Of a DNA stretch of 64,000 nt, positions 17,655 to 27,298 are shown in pieces. Origin of the DNA: NIC37A-2 sp050289625 (GTDB lineage Bacteria > Myxococcota_A > Polyangia > Polyangiales > Polyangiaceae); NCBI GenBank assembly GCA_050289625.1, contig JBNKGC010000005.1, forward strand, positions 5,819 to 69,818. Reading direction: 5' to 3'. Every line of letters begins with the position of its first letter. The first letter of the stretch is position 1. The notes below the pieces were generated by a model, which was not told the origin of the DNA, searched no databases, and worked only from the letters and a program-made list of their open reading frames with translations. The position numbers and the translations under genes were made by a program.

Positions 17655-18121
17655 GAAAAATCAGCCGAGCCAGGTTCACTTCCGGTGGCTCGGAGTGAGT
17701 CGTCGCGGGCCCGGGGCGAGGATCGCACTTCGGATGAAGGCGGGACGGTGGCCGGCCGTGTCTTGCAGAGGGCAGTGTCGATGGCGTCGGCCACGGCTCG
17801 CGCGCCGCTCGCCTTCGAAACGAATTCTCCGAGAAGGCGCGCCGCCTGCTGCTCTTCAGAGTCGGTGGTACCCGAGAAAAAAACCACGGGAGACCGGGCG
17901 GTCGCCTCGAACAGTGCTCGCGCCACTTCGAGGCCGCTGCCGTCCGGCAGATGGAGGTCGAGGACGAGGGCGTCGAAGGTCTCCGGACGGGCAGTGGCAC
18001 CGGTCTTGGTTGACTCCACGATGACCCGGTACCCGCGCGCCTTGAGTCGTCGTCGCACGACGTGCGCGACGGTTCGGTCGTCTTCCACGACCAGAATGAG
18101 TGGGGCGGGGTCGGGGGTCAT
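17618..18121 (-). CDS. stand-alone response regulator receiver protein
   Basis: The 167-residue protein is a receiver domain (about 8-122): acidic EDD at 13-15, phospho-acceptor Asp in ALVLDLHLPDG, a Ser in VVFFSGTTD, and Lys in FVSKAS. No output domain follows, only a Ser/Pro/Arg-rich tail of about 40 residues, whose last stretch is encoded by an intergenic repeat. It lies 45 nt behind the membrane-protein gene on the same strand and is probably the last gene of the TonB-type operon. Confidence 0.88.
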   Translation of the reverse strand: MTPDPAPLILVVEDDRTVAHVVRRRLKARGYRVIVESTKTGATARPETFDALVLDLHLPDGSGLEVARALFEATARSPVVFFSGTTDSEEQQAARLLGEFVSKASGARAVADAIDTALCKTRPATVPPSSEVRSSPRARDDSLRATGSEPGSADFSGGPTRPPRRPK

Positions 18122-18166
18122 GGTCGAGATCCCAAAAGCCGCGTTAGTGGTTTCGGCATGCGCAGC

Positions 18167-19294
18167 CTAGCAGTTTTCGTCGGCCGACCGTTCGGCTTTC
18201 TCCGGGGCTCGGGGGGTGGAAGCTTGCCAAGGAGTTTCGGCGCCGAGAGCTGCAATCGTCAACGCTACGGCCATCAGGGGCAGGTCGGGCGCCCGCGAAG
18301 CGAGCAGTGACAGGCACACGACGGTACGGAGTCGCGGCGACGACGAGCGATCGAGGAGCGCCCAGGCTGCGCCCCCAAGCGCAAGAACGTTGACGAAGTG
18401 AACCCCGGCCTCGGGCACGAAGGGCAGTGGGGGGCGGTTCAGGGTGCTCAGACTGCGAGCGACGAGAACCTGCCACGAGGGGCTGGCAGCCGTGCTTTGA
18501 ACGGCGATCCACGCCAGAAGGAGTGCGATGGCTAGAAACGCCCGCATCGAGAGTCGGGAGCGTCCGCTGCTTCGGGCCAGAGGCCAGAGGGCGAAGACCA
18601 CGAGCGCGAGGTTCAACGCCCACGCCAGGGTGGCGAGCCCGGCAGCGTACGGACGCTCGACGACGACGAGTGGGTCTTGGGCGAACCACGCCACGAGTCG
18701 ACTCAGACCCGAGGTCGTCGCGACGAGCCCGGCGAGGATGAGAAGTCGGCCTTCCAGATCGCGCCCTCGGAAGATCGAAACGCTGCCGGACGTGAGCGCC
18801 AAGAGCGCCGCGGAACCGGTCATCGCGAGAGTGGCCCCCGGTGGCAGGCTGTCCACCGTGGCGTTCATCAACAGCGTGAGCGTCACCGCGCTCAGCGGGA
18901 TGCTGATGGCTCGGATGAACGGGCTGACCTGACGAGACCGCAACAGAGTGATCTCGAGGTGCACCACCAAGGGCATACTGAGCAACCCGCTCGCTTGAGA
19001 TAGAAACGCGGACAGTCCCGCCACGAAGTCGATGAACTTCGAGATCCCACTGAGTGTTCCGCGCAGGCCTGGCGACAGCACGAGGGCGAGGACCATGCTC
19101 GCGAAGGTCAGGGTCGCCCAGCCGAGCATGGCACCGGGTGGCACGTGCACGAACCCGCTCGAGGGGCTGCTGCGTTCAGGCCCTGACGCTCCGCCCTCCG
19201 GAACCGAGGGCGACTCCTGGGTGTGGGCCTCGGGAGGCGAGTCCCCGTGATCGCCGTCGCCGGCTCGACCAACGCCGTCTGCGCTGCTCGTCAC
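18167..19294 (-). CDS. polytopic membrane protein of unknown function
   Basis: I do not recognise the family. After a hydrophilic N-terminus of about 55 residues there are roughly eight to nine hydrophobic segments separated by short loops. I chose the GTG at 19294 because a GAGG box precedes it by 5 nt and it starts 7 nt after the stop of the TonB-type gene; ATGs at 19390 and 19417 would overlap that gene by about 90 nt. The C-terminus is short and acidic. Its place between a TonB-type protein and a receiver suggests an envelope-linked role; this is inference. Confidence 0.7.
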   Translation of the reverse strand: MTSSADGVGRAGDGDHGDSPPEAHTQESPSVPEGGASGPERSSPSSGFVHVPPGAMLGWATLTFASMVLALVLSPGLRGTLSGISKFIDFVAGLSAFLSQASGLLSMPLVVHLEITLLRSRQVSPFIRAISIPLSAVTLTLLMNATVDSLPPGATLAMTGSAALLALTSGSVSIFRGRDLEGRLLILAGLVATTSGLSRLVAWFAQDPLVVVERPYAAGLATLAWALNLALVVFALWPLARSSGRSRLSMRAFLAIALLLAWIAVQSTAASPSWQVLVARSLSTLNRPPLPFVPEAGVHFVNVLALGGAAWALLDRSSSPRLRTVVCLSLLASRAPDLPLMAVALTIAALGAETPWQASTPRAPEKAERSADENC

Positions 19295-19301
19295 CGTCGC
19301 C

Positions 19302-21047
19302 TCAGCCGTCGCGCTGCGATCGTTTCTTTGGTCCGGAGGTTCCCCGGTCGAGCGCCCCACTGCGTTCCTCAGTACCCTTGTGCTCGTCATCGTAGGGAGG
19401 GCGCTTGGGCGGAGCAACCGGTGGCGGAGCCGAATCGGGTTTTGCTTTGAGCAGGTAGGGCCGGGCGAAATACGTCGAGCACGCGTAGTACGGGCGCCGG
19501 TGGAACTCCCAGTGGAGATACACGTTGCCGTCCGGCGACACGATGACCTCCGGTGGCGGTCCGAACGGTGAAGAGCGCTGCACGGAGTCCAGCGCTCCGA
19601 CGTCGAATGCGGTGACGCCGCTCGATTTGGTCACGCCCATGCGCACGATGCGGCCGTCCTCCTTGCTCAAGACGATTTCGAGGTGGGTGCTCATCTCCTC
19701 CCGGTTGAGCGGATGGTCCTTCGGCACCAGGTCGAGTGACGCCAAGAACTTGTCGGCAAAGACCGGATGGAGACGCTGGTGAATGGCGTTCAGGTAGCGT
19801 GCGAAGGGGACGCGAGCCGCATTGAGGGCCGTCTGGTTCCCGGGCTTCACGCTCGCCACGTAGTTTTCGATCGAGGCGCGCCAGCGCTCGAGGCCCATCG
19901 ACTTCCAGGAGCCGCGGTGTGCGCTGCGGCGCCGTTCGCCGTCGAGCCGACGTTCGCGGGCCAGCTGATCCACCCCCACGGCGGAGACGGACAGGTCGGG
20001 GCTCAGGTTCAGGTTGATCCCGCTCTTGGTCACGCCGGAAGCTCCCAGGCCGAGGAGATCCGTCGGGCGACCCCGGCGCTCGGGCAATGCGCGCCGCGCC
20101 CTGAGGCGCTCGCGGAGTTCCTGCTCGCGCTGCATCGTCCACCTTCCCGCTCCGAGATGGTGCACCTCGGGCGAAGCCTCTTGCGCGGTCTGCGCCTTCT
20201 GGGCGACCTGGCGTCGCTGGTTTTCCGCACTGGGTGGAGGCGGAGCGTTCTGTGCGCTCCGCGCGCGCTGAGCCTGTGACTCAGGGCCGGTTCGACCGTT
20301 CACCGAGGGTGGCGTCGTGGCAGCAGGCCTCGGTTTCTCGCCGGACGTGTCGCCCGGTGTCCGATCCGGATCGCCCGGCGCGTCGTCGCTCTGGGCGACC
20401 CGGGACTCTTCGGAATTGCCGGGGTTCGAGTCGGAGCCGATGAAATGCCCGCCCGGTGTGGGCTCGGCGGAGTCTTGGTCGGTCGAGGTGATCTGGGCGC
20501 GGGTTTCCTCGTCGACGTGGTTCGCGTCGTCCGCGATGTACTTCGCGTCGGGGTTGTCTTCCTGATCCTTGTTTTCGACGTGCTGGCGGACCGCCACGCG
20601 ATTCGGGATCTTGAGCTGCTGGATGTCGGGAGACTCTTTCTTCTCCTCGGCCTTTTCGGGCTTCTTTTCCTCGACCTTCTTCTGCTCCGGCTTCTTTTCC
20701 TGCTTCGCCTTCTCCTCTTCCTCGCGCTTCTTCCGCTCGAGCAGCTCTTCCGGAGTCAACTCGTCGTCGTCCTCCGGCGATTCCTCGGATTCCTCGTCGG
20801 GGGTCTCGACGGGTGGCGAGGGCTCGATCGCGATCTCATCCGCGAGCTCCTCTTCGTCGAGGAGCGAGACTTCCACCGGGGCAGCATGGAGACGCACGTG
20901 TCTCCGAACATCTCGGGCGAAATCCCGGATGTCGAAGGTTTCCTCGATTACCTTCGAGGCTTCGTGAGCCCCGCCTCCCCAGAACGCGTGCACCACGAGG
21001 GCGGTTGCGACCCAGAGGAAGAGCGGGATGTGCGGTTCGCGGGACAT
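19302..21047 (-). CDS. TonB family protein with long charged linker
   Basis: The protein has 581 residues. It starts with a short cytoplasmic end and a membrane helix (about 7-25), followed by a very acidic stretch and a Lys/Glu-rich repeat (EEEEKAKQEKKPEQKKVEEKK, about 110-140). A long Gln/Pro/Ser-rich periplasmic spacer follows. The C-terminal TonB-like domain (about 480-550) includes VGALDSVQRSSPFGPPPEVI. TonB proteins couple the proton motive force to outer-membrane receptors. ExbB/ExbD are not adjacent, so the partner complex must be elsewhere, or the protein is a stand-alone TonB-like scaffold. The tail after the domain (Pro/Lys-rich) is unusual. Confidence 0.85.
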   Translation of the reverse strand: MSREPHIPLFLWVATALVVHAFWGGGAHEASKVIEETFDIRDFARDVRRHVRLHAAPVEVSLLDEEELADEIAIEPSPPVETPDEESEESPEDDDELTPEELLERKKREEEEKAKQEKKPEQKKVEEKKPEKAEEKKESPDIQQLKIPNRVAVRQHVENKDQEDNPDAKYIADDANHVDEETRAQITSTDQDSAEPTPGGHFIGSDSNPGNSEESRVAQSDDAPGDPDRTPGDTSGEKPRPAATTPPSVNGRTGPESQAQRARSAQNAPPPPSAENQRRQVAQKAQTAQEASPEVHHLGAGRWTMQREQELRERLRARRALPERRGRPTDLLGLGASGVTKSGINLNLSPDLSVSAVGVDQLARERRLDGERRRSAHRGSWKSMGLERWRASIENYVASVKPGNQTALNAARVPFARYLNAIHQRLHPVFADKFLASLDLVPKDHPLNREEMSTHLEIVLSKEDGRIVRMGVTKSSGVTAFDVGALDSVQRSSPFGPPPEVIVSPDGNVYLHWEFHRRPYYACSTYFARPYLLKAKPDSAPPPVAPPKRPPYDDEHKGTEERSGALDRGTSGPKKRSQRDG

Positions 21048-21343
21048 CTCCTCTAGAGCAAGGTGTCGAAGCGCTCGACCCTTCGCCCAGCGGGGCCCAG
21101 TGCTGCGGTGAGTTGGCCTTCATGAAGGCCACAGCGCAAGGCCGGATTAGGCTAACACCCGGCCTCAGGTCCAGCAATTGAGTGTGATGAAACGTAGGCC
21201 ATCGGCAATGTATTTCGCCGACGCGGTGGCCTTTTGGTGCGAAAGTTCAGTGGGTTCGGGACACTTCGGCGTTGGACGCCTCCGGTGAAGTCTGTCCCCC
21301 GAGCACGGTGAACGGACGAGTGTCCGGACCGGCAAACGCAACC

Positions 21344-22204
21344 TCACATCTTGGAGAAGGCGTCGAAGTTCTCGGCGATTTCCTCCGGGGTCCAGATTCC
21401 TCCCGCGGCCTCCTTGAGTTGACCGTCGCTTTCGGCGAGCGCCATCACGCTCAAGCGGCCTCCCGCCACACCGATGACGGTTCCGGTGACCTCCGCTCCC
21501 AGCCGGCTGGCCAAGAACAGGTGCACGGGGGCCACGTGCTCCGGCTGCATCGTGTCGCCCGCCTTTTCGAACATGGGGAGATCTTCGGTCAGACGCGTCT
21601 TGGCGATGGGGGCCACGGCATTGACGGTGATATCGAAGCGCTGAAGTTCGATCGACGCCGTTCGCGAGAGGCCATAGACGCCCGCCTTTGCCGCGGCCTC
21701 GTTTGCCTGCCCCAGGTTTCCGAGGAGGCCCGCGACGCTGGTCGTGTTGATGATGCGGCCACCACGGCGTTGGGACTTCATCTGCTTTGCAGCGGCCTGA
21801 GTCCCGAGAAACGTGCCCTTCAGGTCGACATCGAGCACGGCGTCCCAGTCTTCGAGTGACAGGTTCGCGAGAGATTTGTCGCGACCGATGCCCGCGTTGT
21901 TCACCCAGACGTCGATCGCACCGAAAGCCTCGACGGCTTCGGATACCAAGCGATCGATGCTCGCCGGATCGCTGACGGAGCCGTCGTTCGAGATGGCTTC
22001 GCCGCCAGCGTCGCGAATTGCTTGCGCAACCGCCGCGGCGATCGTCGGATCGGAACCGCGGCCCTCGCGATCGCAACCGAGGTCATTTACGACGACTCGC
22101 GCACCGTGCCCCGCGAAACAGTGGGCCACGGCGCGGCCGATGCCTCGTCCGGCGCCGGTGACGACAGCGACCTTGCCTTCGAGGAGCTTCTCCGTGTTCG
22201 CCAT
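21344..22204 (-). CDS. short-chain dehydrogenase-like protein with Glu in place of the catalytic Tyr
   Basis: It resembles the 3-hydroxyacyl-CoA dehydrogenase domain of the multifunctional beta-oxidation enzyme (MFE-2 type). From the ATG at 22204 (another at 22216) it has 286 residues: nucleotide-binding TGAGRGIG 16-23, the NDLG motif after beta-2, NNAG 102-105 and Ser156 in INTTSVAG. The catalytic Y-x-x-x-K reads E-A-A-A-K, with Glu169 and Lys173, although the flanking GNLGQAN and KAGVYGLS match the family. Activity is therefore doubtful. The C-terminal part (GGIWTPEEIAENFDAFSKM) is typical of MFE-2 relatives. Confidence 0.85.
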   Translation of the reverse strand: MANTEKLLEGKVAVVTGAGRGIGRAVAHCFAGHGARVVVNDLGCDREGRGSDPTIAAAVAQAIRDAGGEAISNDGSVSDPASIDRLVSEAVEAFGAIDVWVNNAGIGRDKSLANLSLEDWDAVLDVDLKGTFLGTQAAAKQMKSQRRGGRIINTTSVAGLLGNLGQANEAAAKAGVYGLSRTASIELQRFDITVNAVAPIAKTRLTEDLPMFEKAGDTMQPEHVAPVHLFLASRLGAEVTGTVIGVAGGRLSVMALAESDGQLKEAAGGIWTPEEIAENFDAFSKM

Positions 22205-22233
22205 GGGCGTCCCCATAGCATGCGGGGTCGGAG

Positions 22234-22530
22234 TCAAAAGACGGATCGAGCCGAACGGAACCCGTGAACGGCGCGCGCGACCGCCCGCGCCGAAGCGCCG
22301 GCGCTCCCGATCTCGGCGCCGCCTTCGATGATGCCGAGGATGTTGATGCCCGTGCGAGTGACGTTCGAGGGGGTCCAGACGATGAAGCCGCAGTCCGTGC
22401 CCCAGTCTCCGAAAGGCGGCTCGAAGTTCTGGCCGTGATCGAACTGAAGGTTGTTCAGGGTGGTTTCGTTCACGTTGATGTTCGACCCGCGCCAAACCAC
22501 GCGGTCGGCGAGCGATTTTGCTCCAGACAT
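22234..22530 (-). pseudogene. short reading frame, possible gene remnant
   Basis: The frame encodes 98 residues. The first 65 (NINVNETTLNNLQFDHG, FGDWGTDCGFIVWTPSN, TRTGINILG) look like part of a real folded protein, with Asn/Gly/Trp use unlike random translation of GC-rich DNA. The last 30 residues are Ala/Arg-rich and look non-coding. I do not recognise the source. It is either a small hypothetical gene or the remains of a larger one. Confidence 0.3.
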
Positions 22531-22558
22531 GCGTCATCGGTCCGTTGCCTGAGTCGGA

Positions 22559-22948
22559 ATGACACGTCCATGGCAGCGACCCTATCGGCTTGCATCGACC
22601 CTCGCGCTTCTGCTGCTCGTGAGTTGTGGGAGCGACCCCCCGTCGAAGACCTGCACCACGGGAACCTGCTCGGAAACGTGCGGTGAAGGTGGATGCAGCC
22701 TGTCGTGCGAAGAAGCGGCTGATTGCAAAGGAGATTGCGCAGGGGGTGACTGCCGCTATCAATGCGTTGGTGAGACCGACTGCGACGTGACGTGCTCCGG
22801 TGGGGGATGCGAGATGACGTGCAGTGATGCGGCGGACTGCGTACTGAACTGCCCTGGTGGAGGTTGCAGCTTCTCTTGCGAGGCGACGGCCGACTGCACG
22901 GGAACCTGCTCACCCGACGACTGCACGGGCAACGGGTTCGGAGGCTGA
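22559..22948 (+). CDS. Cys-rich repeat lipoprotein
   Basis: The 129-residue protein has a type II signal peptide (VSC lipobox, Cys23) followed by five to six repeats of about 16 residues with the pattern C-x3-C-x-G-G-x-C-x3-C and Asp-rich spacers (e.g. ADCKGDCAGGDCRYQC). About one residue in six is Cys, so the mature protein must be held by disulfides outside the cytoplasm. No enzymatic motif is present. It ends directly before the truncated SNF2 frame. Confidence 0.8.
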   Translation: MTRPWQRPYRLASTLALLLLVSCGSDPPSKTCTTGTCSETCGEGGCSLSCEEAADCKGDCAGGDCRYQCVGETDCDVTCSGGGCEMTCSDAADCVLNCPGGGCSFSCEATADCTGTCSPDDCTGNGFGG

Positions 22949-23005
22949 GCCCGTCGCTACGCGACTCTGGGCGCTCGCTGCGGCACCCGGCGCGAGCTGC
23001 TGCGT

Positions 23006-23740
23006 TTGGCCGAGTGGAGCGTGCGCGACCTGCTGGTTTCGGAAGGGCAGCGCGCAGCGTTCTTCACGGGAAGAGAGTCATCCAAACAACGAGAGCGCTC
23101 GCTCGTCGACTTTCAAGACGACCCCGCGGTATCGGTGTTGTTCTTGAGCGATGCCGGCGGCACGGGTTTGAACCTGCAGCGCGCGCCCAGCTGCTGCGTC
23201 AACCTCGAGCTGCCGTGGAATCCGGCGGTCCTCGAGCAGCGCATTGCGCGCATCTACCGGCTCGGACAGGAGCGTCCCATCGACGTGTTCAACTTGGTGA
23301 CGGAAGAGGGGATCGAGGCCCGCATCGCCGGTCTGATCGCCCAGAAGCAGGCGGTCTTCTCCACCCTGTTCGACGGCACCTCCGAGGAAGTTCGCTTCGA
23401 TGGCGACGCCTCGTTCCTGGAAGGCGTGAAGAAGCTGGTGGAGCCGGTCGTACCTCCCGTGCCACTGCACGAAGAGGATGAGGACGATGCGGACGCTGAC
23501 CTGCTCGCCCCACCGGACTCACTAGCGACGGCAGACACGACCCCGAACGAAGCCACGAGCGCGGAGTCAGCCGTCACTTCGACGGCCACGGTTCTCCCCG
23601 AAACGCAGGTCGGAACCCTGCTCTCGGGCCTGGCAATCCAGCACAGCCCCGATGGCGGTGTGCGCGTGGAAGCGCCCGCCGAGGTGGCCGTTCCTCTCGC
23701 CGAATTCCTCGAGTCGCTGGCGCGCTCGTTGCGCACATGA
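23006..23740 (+). pseudogene. 5'-truncated SNF2/SWI2 helicase
   Basis: The translation begins inside the second RecA lobe of a SNF2-type helicase: SSKQRERSLVDFQDDPAVSVLFLSDAGGTGLNL (motif V), then PWNPAVLEQRIARIYRLGQ (motif VI, arginine fingers) and the post-helicase region DVFNLVTEEGIEARIAGLIAQKQAVFS. Walker A, the DEXX box and all of lobe 1, about 500 or more residues, are missing. The same frame runs back only to the TGA of the preceding gene at 22946-22948. The C-terminal 90 residues are an acidic, Ser/Thr-rich extension. I read this as what is left after a deletion. Confidence 0.75.
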
Positions 23741-23789
23741 AGCGGGCGTTCACTTATGCCCCGCGCACCGACGTGCTACTGGCCGGGCC

Positions 23790-25082
23790 ATGAACGTACA
23801 CGCGCGGACGGGCGTCGGGGCTTTCACCCTCGCGCTGTGTATCCTCGGTTTCGGTTGTGAAAGCACCGTCAGCTCCCCGGGGAAGAGGGAAACCGCGGGC
23901 GGCATGGCAGGCGCCGAGTCCAACGAAGGCGGCACGGGTGGCGACTCGACCACCGGAAGCGGTGGCTTGGGCGGGGCACCGGTGGGCTCCGGGGGCACCA
24001 GTCAATCCGGCGGCGCCAGTCAATCCGGCGGCACGGGCGGCGATCCGCCTCTCGACTGCGGCACGCAGGTCGACTGTGGCGGGAACTGCGTCGACATCGC
24101 GACGTCCCCCGAACACTGCGGTCGGTGTGAGCACACTTGCGGCGGTGGCGAGTGCAGCAAAGGGCGCTGCCAACCGATGGTCGTTCACGCCCTCGAACAG
24201 GGAACCGTGGATGCACTGGGAGTTGGCGACACCAACGTCTACTTCTCGACCACGGTCGACGATACGACGCACCCGCTTCTGAGTTGCCCCAAGACGGGCT
24301 GCACGCTCGCCCCTCGGCAACTCGACTCGCGATACTGGGGCATCGAAGCCATCGCGCACGCGAACGACACCGTCGTGTTCCTCTCGGCCCCCACCCAATC
24401 CACCTATCGACCTGCTCTCTATGCCTGCCCGGAGTCCGGCTGCAACAATCCGAGCTCCGTCCATTCGCAGGGCCTTTCGGGCTACGAGTATCGCCTGGTC
24501 GCCCAGGGGAGCTCCGTGTGGTTCGACGGTTTTCAGAGCGGCCTCGGGTGGATCGACTGCGCAAACGGCGAGGCGACCGTCGGTGGCACGCTCGGGGTGA
24601 AGGGAACCCACGGATCCGACGCGAGCGCGTCCGAGGTGTTCTTCGTCTCGAGTGCATCGAGCGGGTCTCAGCCCGCGCGCTGTGACAAGGCGGATGGGCC
24701 CTGTACACCGACGCTCCTCGACGACGGCGACTGGGGCGACGTGAGCGAGCTCCAAGAGTACGACGGCAAGCTGTATTTCGTCTGGCCCGGTCGCGAAGAT
24801 TTCTTCGAGGGTCAGCTGCGCGTCTGCAACCTCGACGACGGTTGTGCGAGCCCCGTGGAATTGGCCGATGGTCTCGACTGGAACACCTGGCTCCACGTCG
24901 ACTTCAGCGGGATCTATTGGCTCCGCAAGAGCGATCACAGGTTCCAGCGGTGTAGCCTCGACGATTGCCAAGGGGGCGCCCAAGACTGGTTCACCCCGAC
25001 CGGCATCCCCACGTGGCCCCAAGCCGACGAGGATTTCGTCTACTGGGCGCAAGGAGCCACCGTCTACCGCATCGCGAAGTAA
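23790..25082 (+). CDS. lipoprotein with Gly/Ser linker and probable beta-propeller
   Basis: From the ATG at 23790 the protein has 430 residues. A signal peptide with lipobox GFGC (Cys23) is followed by a Gly/Ser/Thr-rich linker (about 30-85) and a Cys-rich segment (DCGTQVDCGGNCVDIATSPEHCGRCEHTCGGG) that is common in myxobacterial surface lipoproteins. The remaining 300 residues have repeating strand-turn units (NVYFSTTVDD, VFFVSSASSG, LYFVWPGRED, IYWLRKSDH, FVYWAQGATVY), as in a beta-propeller. No ligand can be named. Confidence 0.75.
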   Translation: MNVHARTGVGAFTLALCILGFGCESTVSSPGKRETAGGMAGAESNEGGTGGDSTTGSGGLGGAPVGSGGTSQSGGASQSGGTGGDPPLDCGTQVDCGGNCVDIATSPEHCGRCEHTCGGGECSKGRCQPMVVHALEQGTVDALGVGDTNVYFSTTVDDTTHPLLSCPKTGCTLAPRQLDSRYWGIEAIAHANDTVVFLSAPTQSTYRPALYACPESGCNNPSSVHSQGLSGYEYRLVAQGSSVWFDGFQSGLGWIDCANGEATVGGTLGVKGTHGSDASASEVFFVSSASSGSQPARCDKADGPCTPTLLDDGDWGDVSELQEYDGKLYFVWPGREDFFEGQLRVCNLDDGCASPVELADGLDWNTWLHVDFSGIYWLRKSDHRFQRCSLDDCQGGAQDWFTPTGIPTWPQADEDFVYWAQGATVYRIAK

Positions 25083-25199
25083 GGGCCCGCGCGACGGGTC
25101 CCCCTCATGCAAGGAGTTCCCGGCGAAAAGCTCGTGCGATCGGCGCCGACCCACGCCGCAGGGTGACGGGCGGGGTGCGTTCCCGTAGTCTCCGCCGCC

Positions 25200-27260
25200 A
25201 TGTCCGCTCCGGTCTCGAAAGACGATGGGTCGCGCCGCATTCTCGTGACCAGCGCGCTTCCGTACGCCAATGGTCACATCCACATCGGTCACCTGGTGGA
25301 GTACCTCCAGACCGACATCTGGGTGAGGTACCAAAAGGCTCGCGGCAACCAGGCGATCTACATCTGTGCCGACGACACGCACGGCACGGCGATCATGATC
25401 CGTGCGCAGCAGGAGGGACGAAGCGAGGCCGAGCTGATCGGGGAAATGCAGAAAGCCCACGAGGCAGACTTCGCGCGCTTTCAGATCGAGTTCGACAACT
25501 ACGGCAGCACGAACTCGCCCGAGAACGAGGCGCTGGGTCGCGAGATCTGGGGAGCGCTTCGCAAGCAGAATCTCGTGGCCGAACGGGACGTGACCCAACT
25601 CTTCGATCCGAAGGCCGGCGTGTTTTTGGCCGATCGCTTCGTCAAGGGGACCTGCCCGAAGTGTGGCGCTCCGGATCAGTATGGGGACTCGTGTGAAAAG
25701 TGTGGTGCGGCCTACGCCGCCACCGATCTGAAGGACCCCTACAGCACGCTGAGCGGGGCTCGACCCGAGGTGAAAACTGCCCCCCACTACTTCGTGGAAA
25801 TCGAGCAACTGCACGACTTCCTCGACGAATGGACCCAGAGCGGCCGGCACCTGCAGCCCGAGATCGCGAACTACCTCAAAGGGCACTTCTTGGCGGAGCC
25901 CTTGCGCGACTGGGACGTGTCACGGCCGGCGCCGTACTTCGGCTTCGAGATCCCGGATGCGCCGGGCCATTATTGGTACGTGTGGTTCGATGCGCCGATC
26001 GGCTACATGGCGTCCACCAAGCAGTGGTGTGAAAAGCACGGTGAGAACTTCAACGACTGGTGGAAGTCGAGCGAAGTGGAAATCCATCACTTCATCGGCA
26101 AAGACATCACCTACTTTCACACCCTGTTCTGGCCGGCGATGCTGAAGAGCTCGGGCTTTTCCCTGCCAACCCGAGTGCAGGTGCACGGCTTCCTCACCGT
26201 CAATGGCGAGAAGATGAGCAAGTCGAAGGGCACGATGGTGCGTGCTTCCACCTACCTCGAGCACCTCGATCCGGCGTATCTCCGGTATTTCTACGCAAGC
26301 AAGCTCACGGCCAAGGTTGACGATCTCGACCTCAACCTCGAAGACTTCGCCGCCAAGGTGAACTCGGACGTCGTGGGGAAGGTTGTGAACCTTGCGAGCC
26401 GCACCGCCCGTTTCGTCCCCCACTTGGCTGCGACCTACCCCGACGACGAAGGACTCTTCGCCGCCGGAGTCGAGCGAGGCGCCGAGATTGCCGGTGCCTA
26501 CGAGTCGCGCGACTACGCCAAGGCGATGCGTGCAATCATGGCGCTTGCCGATGGCGCGAACGAATACATCGATCGCAAAGAGCCCTGGAAGCTGAAGAAG
26601 GACGCCGAGAAGGCCGAAGAGTTGGTGCGGGTCTGCACGGTGGCGCTCAACCTCTATCGGCAAATCGTGGTCTACCTGGCGCCGGTACTCCCATCACTCG
26701 CTGCGGACAGCGCCGCCTTCCTCAATGCGCCCTGCGACCGCTGGGAGCACGCCGGTCAGCATTTGCTGGGCAGCGAAGTGAGCAAATTCAAGCACCTCAT
26801 GCAGCGCGTGGATCAGAAGAAGGTCGCTGCCGTCATCGAAGCCAGCATGGATCTCACGCAGGAGCTCGATCGCGGTAGCGAACCAACCTTCGACGATGGC
26901 GCGGAGGCCCTCGAGGCCGAACCGCTCGCCGACACGTGCACCATCGACGACTTCGGCAAGATGGATCTGCGTGTGGCGCGTGTGGTGAAAGCCGAATCAC
27001 TGAAAGAAGCGAAGAAGCTCCTCAAGCTCACGGTGAGTCTCGGCGGCGACGACCGACGGACCGTGTTCGCCGGGATCAAATCCGCGTACGAACCGGAGGA
27101 CCTCGTCGGCCGTCTCGTGGTGATCGTAGCCAACCTCGCTCCGCGAAAGATGAAGTTCGGCACCAGCGAGGGCATGGTGATCTGCGCCGGCAGCGGCGGC
27201 TCCGATCTGTTCGTGCTGTCTCCCGACTCGGGAGCGAAGCCCGGACAGCGGGTGCACTGA
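25200..27260 (+). CDS. metG: methionyl-tRNA synthetase
   Basis: This class I synthetase attaches Met to its tRNA in the cytoplasm. The protein has 686 residues. The HIGH motif appears as HIHIGH (26-31) and KMSKS is at 338-342. A zinc-binding knuckle (CPKCGAPDQYG...CEKCGAAY, about 150-170) is present. The C-terminal OB-fold tRNA-binding domain (EMAP II/Trbp111-like, about 585-686) includes DFGKMDLRVARV, so this is the long, dimerising MetG type. It has its own 117-nt upstream spacer and no visible T-box. Confidence 0.97.
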   Translation: MSAPVSKDDGSRRILVTSALPYANGHIHIGHLVEYLQTDIWVRYQKARGNQAIYICADDTHGTAIMIRAQQEGRSEAELIGEMQKAHEADFARFQIEFDNYGSTNSPENEALGREIWGALRKQNLVAERDVTQLFDPKAGVFLADRFVKGTCPKCGAPDQYGDSCEKCGAAYAATDLKDPYSTLSGARPEVKTAPHYFVEIEQLHDFLDEWTQSGRHLQPEIANYLKGHFLAEPLRDWDVSRPAPYFGFEIPDAPGHYWYVWFDAPIGYMASTKQWCEKHGENFNDWWKSSEVEIHHFIGKDITYFHTLFWPAMLKSSGFSLPTRVQVHGFLTVNGEKMSKSKGTMVRASTYLEHLDPAYLRYFYASKLTAKVDDLDLNLEDFAAKVNSDVVGKVVNLASRTARFVPHLAATYPDDEGLFAAGVERGAEIAGAYESRDYAKAMRAIMALADGANEYIDRKEPWKLKKDAEKAEELVRVCTVALNLYRQIVVYLAPVLPSLAADSAAFLNAPCDRWEHAGQHLLGSEVSKFKHLMQRVDQKKVAAVIEASMDLTQELDRGSEPTFDDGAEALEAEPLADTCTIDDFGKMDLRVARVVKAESLKEAKKLLKLTVSLGGDDRRTVFAGIKSAYEPEDLVGRLVVIVANLAPRKMKFGTSEGMVICAGSGGSDLFVLSPDSGAKPGQRVH

Positions 27261-27298
27261 ATCGTGAGCCCGTGCGCGCTTCGTTCGCGTGCTCGGCC

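Noticed and set aside
25083..25199. Possible T-box or riboswitch upstream of metG
   Set aside because: No specifier stem, T-box sequence or antiterminator is visible; T-boxes for metG are mainly a Firmicute trait.
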